From contig DAIQNV010000110.1 in assembly GCA_036788215.1 (NCBI GenBank), forward strand, positions 1 through 7,659: 7,659 nucleotides of DNA, in the 5' to 3' direction. The stretch comes from DAIQNV01 sp036788215 (GTDB taxonomy: Bacteria; Planctomycetota; Phycisphaerae; Phycisphaerales; UBA1924). A program made the position numbers and the translations under genes. Shown piece after piece: positions 5,225 to 7,659 of the stretch; the stretch's first letter is position 1; every line of letters begins with the position of its first letter. The notes below the pieces were generated by a model. The model was given only the letters and a program-made list of their open reading frames with translations. It ran no database searches and had not been told where the DNA came from.

Positions 5225-5962
5225 ATGATTCAGAGCATGAGCGTGTGCGCTGCGGTGAGCTTGGCGCTGGGCGCCTCGGTGGTGCCCGCGGTTGCGGGTC
5301 CGGTGACCTTCGGCGTCGAGCGGGATTACATGAGCTCGGGGTTCTTCCAGGGGAACACGATCCGCGGGGATGAGACGCCGAGCACGCGGCGGGTGAACCG
5401 GGCGACCTCGCCGGGCATTTTCGGCGTGACGGGCGAGACGAGCTACTTCGGGTTCGGTTTCGATCCGTCGCTGTTTGCCGGGCCGGTGGCGCTGGCGGTG
5501 TTCCGGGTCGAGGTCGTCACGAACGGGTTCTTTGCCGACCCCTCGTCCGGCAACCCGGCGGAGGTGTCGCTGCACAGCCTGACGGCGGACCCGTTGTCCA
5601 GCATCGACGAGAACCTTCTGAGCGGGCCGGGATCGTTCGTGGACTTCCGGGATGCGCAGATCACGGCGGCGAGCGTCGTGTCGACCGCGACGGTGGACGG
5701 GCTCGGGGTGTTCGAATGGGATATCACGGGGCTGGTGAACGAGTGGATCGCGAACGGGAACGCGCACTTCGCGTACACGATCGGGACGAGCGTGCTCTTG
5801 GATCCGGACCCGGACACCGCGGTCGGGTTCATCAACTCGAGTTTCTCGGGCTTGACCGGTGAGGAGTTGACGGCGCGGATCGTGGTGATCCCGGGCGCGG
5901 GCACGGGCGTGCTGGTCCTCGTGGGTCTGGGTGCGGGGGGCGTGCGGCGTCGGCGGCGCTGA
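5225..5962 (+). CDS. Secreted DNRLRE-like protein with a PEP-CTERM-like sorting tail
   Basis: The 245-residue protein begins with a signal peptide (1-24, AVSLALGASVVPAVA, cut before GPVTF). The body looks like the DNRLRE/CBM96-type beta-sandwich of secreted proteins: FRVEV (93-97) as an early strand and FEWDITGLVNEWIANGNAHF (163-182) as the hallmark segment near the C-terminal part of the domain. It ends with IPGAGTGVLVLVGLGAGGV and five arginines (222-245). That is the hydrophobic-plus-basic architecture of PEP-CTERM/VPxPG-type sorting signals, which exosortase-archaeosortase systems process; no exosortase gene is in the window. PGAG stands where Pro-Glu-Pro or Pro-x-Pro is usual, so recognition is an inference. 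ATG 5225 is preferred because GGAG (5213-5216) is 8 nt away. ATG 5219, two codons earlier, is the alternative. A strong hairpin follows 21 nt after the stop. Confidence 0.85.
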   Translation: MIQSMSVCAAVSLALGASVVPAVAGPVTFGVERDYMSSGFFQGNTIRGDETPSTRRVNRATSPGIFGVTGETSYFGFGFDPSLFAGPVALAVFRVEVVTNGFFADPSSGNPAEVSLHSLTADPLSSIDENLLSGPGSFVDFRDAQITAASVVSTATVDGLGVFEWDITGLVNEWIANGNAHFAYTIGTSVLLDPDPDTAVGFINSSFSGLTGEELTARIVVIPGAGTGVLVLVGLGAGGVRRRRR

Positions 5963-5983
5963 GCAGGTTGGTTGATCGCCTGG

Positions 5984-6015
5984 GGCGGCGAGCGGGTGAG
6001 AGCCCGCTCGTCGCC
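5984..6015 (+). terminator. Strong 13-bp terminator-like hairpin after the sorting-signal gene
   Basis: Arms 5984-5996 and 6003-6015 pair over 13 positions, twelve Watson-Crick and one G-T, around a TGAGAG loop. It begins 21 nt after the stop at 5962. Only two T follow, so it is not a classical intrinsic terminator with a U-tract. Its stability and position still argue for 3'-end formation or mRNA protection. It lies outside the repeat modules. Confidence 0.65.
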
Positions 6016-6053
6016 TTGACGGAACTGGCTTGGGGGGTGGGCGGGGGGCTGTT

Positions 6054-6086
6054 GGGTCGTGGCCTTCCTCGCTGGCGCTCGTCAGA
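6054..6086 (+). repeat. Inner-edge repeat module (right copy)
   Basis: It is the reverse complement of 211-243 with a single mismatch. A diverged relative (tcgtggccttgctcggtgac and following) lies inside each tandem unit at about 6240-6270 and 6476-6506, so this module family has at least four members of different age in the window. Confidence 0.85.
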
Positions 6087-6122
6087 CCACGGCACCCGGC
6101 GATGGGATTGCGGCGTGGTCAC

Positions 6123-6149
6123 CCTGATCTTCGCTGTGCGAAGATCAGG
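6123..6149. repeat. Perfect 11-bp hairpin, tandem unit 1 (second copy at 6359-6385)
   Basis: CCTGATCTTCG (6123-6133) and CGAAGATCAGG (6139-6149) pair perfectly around CTGTG. The same hairpin is at 6359-6385 in the second unit. It lies 26 nt after the GGCACC of its unit. No T-tract flanks it. Confidence 0.85.
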
Positions 6150-6190
6150 CGTCCGGGGGGAAAGGTTCGGTGGTGCTTTGTTGAGTGGGC

Positions 6191-6220
6191 GTGCACCACC
6201 CGCTGCGCGGATGGTGGCAC
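6191..6220. repeat. Imperfect GTGC hairpin with TGC loop, tandem unit 1 (second copy at 6427-6456)
   Basis: GTGCACCA pairs with TGGTGGCAC (one bulged G). After one C-A mismatch, CCGC pairs with GCGG around a TGC loop. The right arm runs into the GGCACC at 6216. Its overall build, about 12 pairs with one central mismatch and a TGC loop, matches the GTGGAGA hairpin despite unrelated stem sequence. Confidence 0.75.
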
Positions 6221-6297
6221 CGGTTGGGTTTGGGGGTCTGGGTTCGTGGCCTTGCTCGGTGACGCTTGTCTTGCGACGGCACCGGGCGCGCGCGTTC

Positions 6298-6326
6298 GTG
6301 GAGAAATCGCTGCGCGATGTCTCCAC
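6298..6326 (+). repeat. GTGGAGA hairpin repeat, copy 2
   Basis: It is identical to copies 3 and 4 and the exact reverse complement of copy 1 (23-51). The outer stem is GTGGAGA/TCTCCAC, followed by one A-G mismatch, inner stem ATCGC/GCGAT and loop TGC. GTTCG precedes it and GGCACC follows directly. It spans the junction of the 236-bp tandem units. Confidence 0.92.
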
Positions 6327-6528
6327 GGCACCCGGCGATGGGATTGCGGCGTGGTCACCCTGATCTTCGCTGTGCGAAGATCAGGCGTCCGGGGGGAAAG
6401 GTTCGGTGGTGCTTTGTTGAGTGGGCGTGCACCACCCGCTGCGCGGATGGTGGCACCGGTTGGGTTTGGGGGTCTGGGTTCGTGGCCTTGCTCGGTGACG
6501 CTTGTCTTGCGACGGCACCGGGCGCGCG

Positions 6529-6595
6529 CGTTCGTGGAGAAATCGCTGCGCGATGTCTCCACGGCACCCGGTGTTGCATAGTGGCACCGGGCACC
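6529..6595. repeat. 67-bp direct repeat, copy 1 (copy 2 at 6665-6731)
   Basis: This pair of modules, a GTGGAGA hairpin followed by GGCACC, a TGTTGCATAGT spacer and two further GGCACC motifs, recurs 136 bp downstream at 6665-6731 without a difference that I can see. The spacer with its flanks can fold as CCGGTG/CACCGG. Confidence 0.88.
6534..6562 (+). repeat. GTGGAGA hairpin repeat, copy 3
   Basis: It has the same 29 bases as copy 2. It closes the second 236-bp unit and opens the first copy of the 67-bp repeat, so it is shared by two higher-order repeats. Confidence 0.92.
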
Positions 6596-6621
6596 GGACG
6601 TCGGAGGTTGTTGCACGATTG

Positions 6622-6650
6622 CCCGACGCGCCGCGTTGCGGCGGGTCGGG
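6622..6650. repeat. CCCGAC hairpin with one central mismatch
   Basis: Arms 6622-6634 and 6638-6650 pair at 12 of 13 positions (one central G-G) around a GTT loop, and GGCACC begins at the last base of the right arm. The stem sequence is unrelated to the GTGGAGA hairpin, but length, single central mismatch, 3-nt loop and GGCACC boundary are the same. I see only this copy. Confidence 0.8.
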
Positions 6651-6669
6651 GCACCGGGAGCTGTCGTTC

Positions 6670-6698
6670 GTGGAGAAATCGCTGCGCGATGTCTCCAC
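6670..6698 (+). repeat. GTGGAGA hairpin repeat, copy 4
   Basis: It is identical to copies 2 and 3. It is preceded by GTTCG and followed by GGCACC, and lies in the second copy of the 67-bp repeat. Confidence 0.92.
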
Positions 6699-6725
6699 GG
6701 CACCCGGTGTTGCATAGTGGCACCG

Positions 6726-6769
6726 GGCACCCGGCGTTCGTCTTCCCTCGCTTGCGCTTCGGGCTCGTC
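6726..6769 (+). repeat. SPKRKR-type repeat module (right copy)
   Basis: It is the reverse complement of 98-141 with one mismatch. GGCACC lies at its left edge, and its right edge stops 6 bp before the thiG stop codon. It is the outermost module of the right block, whereas in the left block the equivalent unit lies inside. Confidence 0.85.
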
Positions 6770-6775
6770 GGGGCG

Positions 6776-7645
6776 TTACTCCCCCGGGATGTAGCTGATG
6801 GCGCCTTCCATGGGGCTGCTGGCGGTGGCGTAGAGCTTTTTGTCGATGCGGCCGGCGAGGTAGCTCTGGCGGCCGGCTTCGCAGGCTTTGCGCATGGCGT
6901 GGGCCATCATGACGGGGTCTTTGGCGTGGGCGATGGCGGTGTTCAGCAGTACGCCATCGGCACCGAGTTCCATGGCGATGGAGGTGTCGCTGGCGCTGCC
7001 GACGCCGGCGTCGACGATGACGGGGTAGGTGGGGTCGCCTGCCTTGAGCAGTTCGAGGCAGAGGACGATGTTGTTGGCGTTGAGCACACCCTGGCCGGAA
7101 CCTATGGGGCTGCCTGCGGGCATGACGGCGGCGGCGCCGGCGTCCTTGATGCGCTGGGCGGAGATGGGGTCGTCGCTCGTGTAGACCAGGACCTGGAAGC
7201 CATCGGCGACGAGGGTTTTGGTGGCTTCGATGGTGCCTACGGGGTCGGGGAGCAAGGTCTTCTTGTCGCCCAGGACTTCGAGCTTGACCCAGTCCTTGCC
7301 GGGGTTGTCGAGTTGGTCGAGCAGCTCGCGGCCCAGGCGGGCGACGCGGACGGCATCCTCGGCGTCGAAGCAGCCTGCGGTGTTGGGGAGGATGGTGTAG
7401 CGGGTGAGGTCGAGGTGGTTGAGGAGGCTCTCGCCCTGGGCGTTGACGAGGCGTTCGCGGCGGACGGCGACGGTGATGATCTCGGAGGCGGAGGCGTCCA
7501 GGGCCTGCTGCATGAGGGGGTAGGTGGCGTACTTACCGGTGCCCACGAGGAGGCGGGAGTGGAAGGTGCGGCCCGCGAGGGTGAGGGGGGCGAGGCCGGG
7601 CTCTTTTCCGCTGTCGCGGGGGGGCTTGGATTCGATCTGGGTCAT
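6776..7645 (-). CDS. thiG: ThiG, thiazole synthase
   Basis: The 289-residue TIM-barrel enzyme condenses 1-deoxy-D-xylulose 5-phosphate, dehydroglycine (iminoglycine) and ThiS thiocarboxylate into the thiazole phosphate of thiamin, in the cytosol. Family motifs are all present: LTLAGRTFHSRLLVGTGKY (21-39), ITVAVRRERL (57-66), LPNTAGC (86-92), WVKLEVLGD (119-127) with Lys121 as the Schiff-base lysine, MPAGSPIGSGQG (175-186), VDAGVGSASD (211-220) and LLNTAIAHAKDPV (233-245). Family members are about 255-270 residues; the first 20 residues here are a polar extension, possibly disordered or a start chosen too far upstream. The ATG at 7645 lacks a Shine-Dalgarno (C-rich upstream on the minus strand), and only 14 bp remain to the window end. 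The 3' end abuts the repeat block. Its partner thiS is on the same strand but over 4.6 kb away. Confidence 0.97.
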   Translation of the reverse strand: MTQIESKPPRDSGKEPGLAPLTLAGRTFHSRLLVGTGKYATYPLMQQALDASASEIITVAVRRERLVNAQGESLLNHLDLTRYTILPNTAGCFDAEDAVRVARLGRELLDQLDNPGKDWVKLEVLGDKKTLLPDPVGTIEATKTLVADGFQVLVYTSDDPISAQRIKDAGAAAVMPAGSPIGSGQGVLNANNIVLCLELLKAGDPTYPVIVDAGVGSASDTSIAMELGADGVLLNTAIAHAKDPVMMAHAMRKACEAGRQSYLAGRIDKKLYATASSPMEGAISYIPGE

Positions 7646-7659
7646 GGGGGGAGTGTAGG

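Larger units (their letters stand above)
6087..6571. repeat. 236-bp tandem duplication of repeat modules
   Basis: The unit starting at 6087 recurs at 6323 with a period of 236 bp. The match runs 249 bp, because the first 13 bases (ccacggcacccgg) appear a third time at 6559-6571. I found no difference between the two units on reading, so the duplication is recent. Each unit contains a DNRLRE-unrelated 11-bp hairpin, an imperfect GTGC hairpin, a diverged inner-edge module and a GTGGAGA hairpin. The junction falls inside the GTGGAGA hairpin and its adjoining GGCACC, a likely slippage or recombination point. Confidence 0.93.
6054..6775. repeat. Right modular palindromic repeat block
   Basis: This 722-bp region between convergent genes contains no credible coding sequence. 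It is filled with modules that are reverse-complement relatives of those at 1-243. GGCACC occurs at 6091, 6216, 6278, 6327, 6452, 6514, 6563, 6583, 6590, 6650, 6699, 6719 and 6726, and GGTGCC does not occur. Between these motifs lie hairpins of several sequence types. The block ends one base before the thiG stop codon (6776-6778), so it may supply or affect the thiG 3' end. Open frames of up to about 180 codons exist here only because GC-rich repeats lack stops; their translations repeat with the DNA. Confidence 0.88.

Noticed and set aside
6030..6717. Open frames of 70-200 codons on both strands in the right repeat block
   Set aside because: Their translations repeat exactly with the DNA modules, and they lack credible starts and any known domain.
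6054..6775. CRISPR array
   Set aside because: Repeats are irregularly spaced, the intervening sequence is itself repeated, and no cas gene is visible.
6054..6775. Integron attC array
   Set aside because: The hairpins lack RYYYAAC/GTTRRRY core sites, and there are no cassette-sized ORFs or integrase.

Overview
This is a high-GC bacterial window whose gene content points to Planctomycetota, most likely class Phycisphaerae. The evidence is an exported protein ending in a GC-type dockerin pair, a pseudopilin-like protein with a degenerate H-X9-DG tail, a secreted protein with a PEP-CTERM-like C-terminus (hydrophobic stretch plus five arginines), and short intergenic repeats translating to SPKRKR, which I recall as common in planctomycete genomes. 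The assignment rests on protein features only.

Layout. Positions 1-243 hold a block of short palindromic repeat modules, and 244-548 is C-rich DNA with no supportable gene. The minus strand then carries an apparent thiS-cinA operon (2130 to 549). ThiS is the sulfur carrier of thiazole synthesis; CinA is a nicotinamide-nucleotide amidohydrolase family protein. Diverging from thiS, the plus strand carries four genes for envelope or exported proteins: an unrecognised lipoprotein (2194-3153), the dockerin protein (3371-4150), the pseudopilin-like protein (4323-5138) and a DNRLRE-like protein with a sorting tail (5225-5962). Two of the plus-strand genes are followed by terminator-like hairpins (5156-5182 and 5984-6015). 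From 6054 to 6775 lies a second, larger repeat block. The minus-strand thiG (thiazole synthase) closes the window at 7645-6776.

The strongest unexplained structure is the pair of repeat blocks. They are built from shared modules and are oppositely oriented. The motif GGTGCC occurs four times in the left block and its complement GGCACC thirteen times in the right block, with no exception in orientation. Between these motifs lie hairpins of different sequence but similar build: about 11-13 pairs, usually one central mismatch, and a 3-nt loop in the commonest type. A 236-bp unit in the right block is tandemly duplicated without a mismatch that I could find, which implies a recent event. Both blocks end on their inner side with the same 33-bp module.

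A second signal is a perfect 19-bp Fur-like palindrome at 3215-3233, followed by a hairpin-rich leader of about 130 nt before the dockerin gene.

How the genes relate: ThiS and ThiG act together in thiamin thiazole synthesis but sit about 4.6 kb apart, separated by the exported-protein genes and the right repeat block. The four plus-strand genes share an envelope or secretion theme, but nothing in the sequence shows that they form one pathway.
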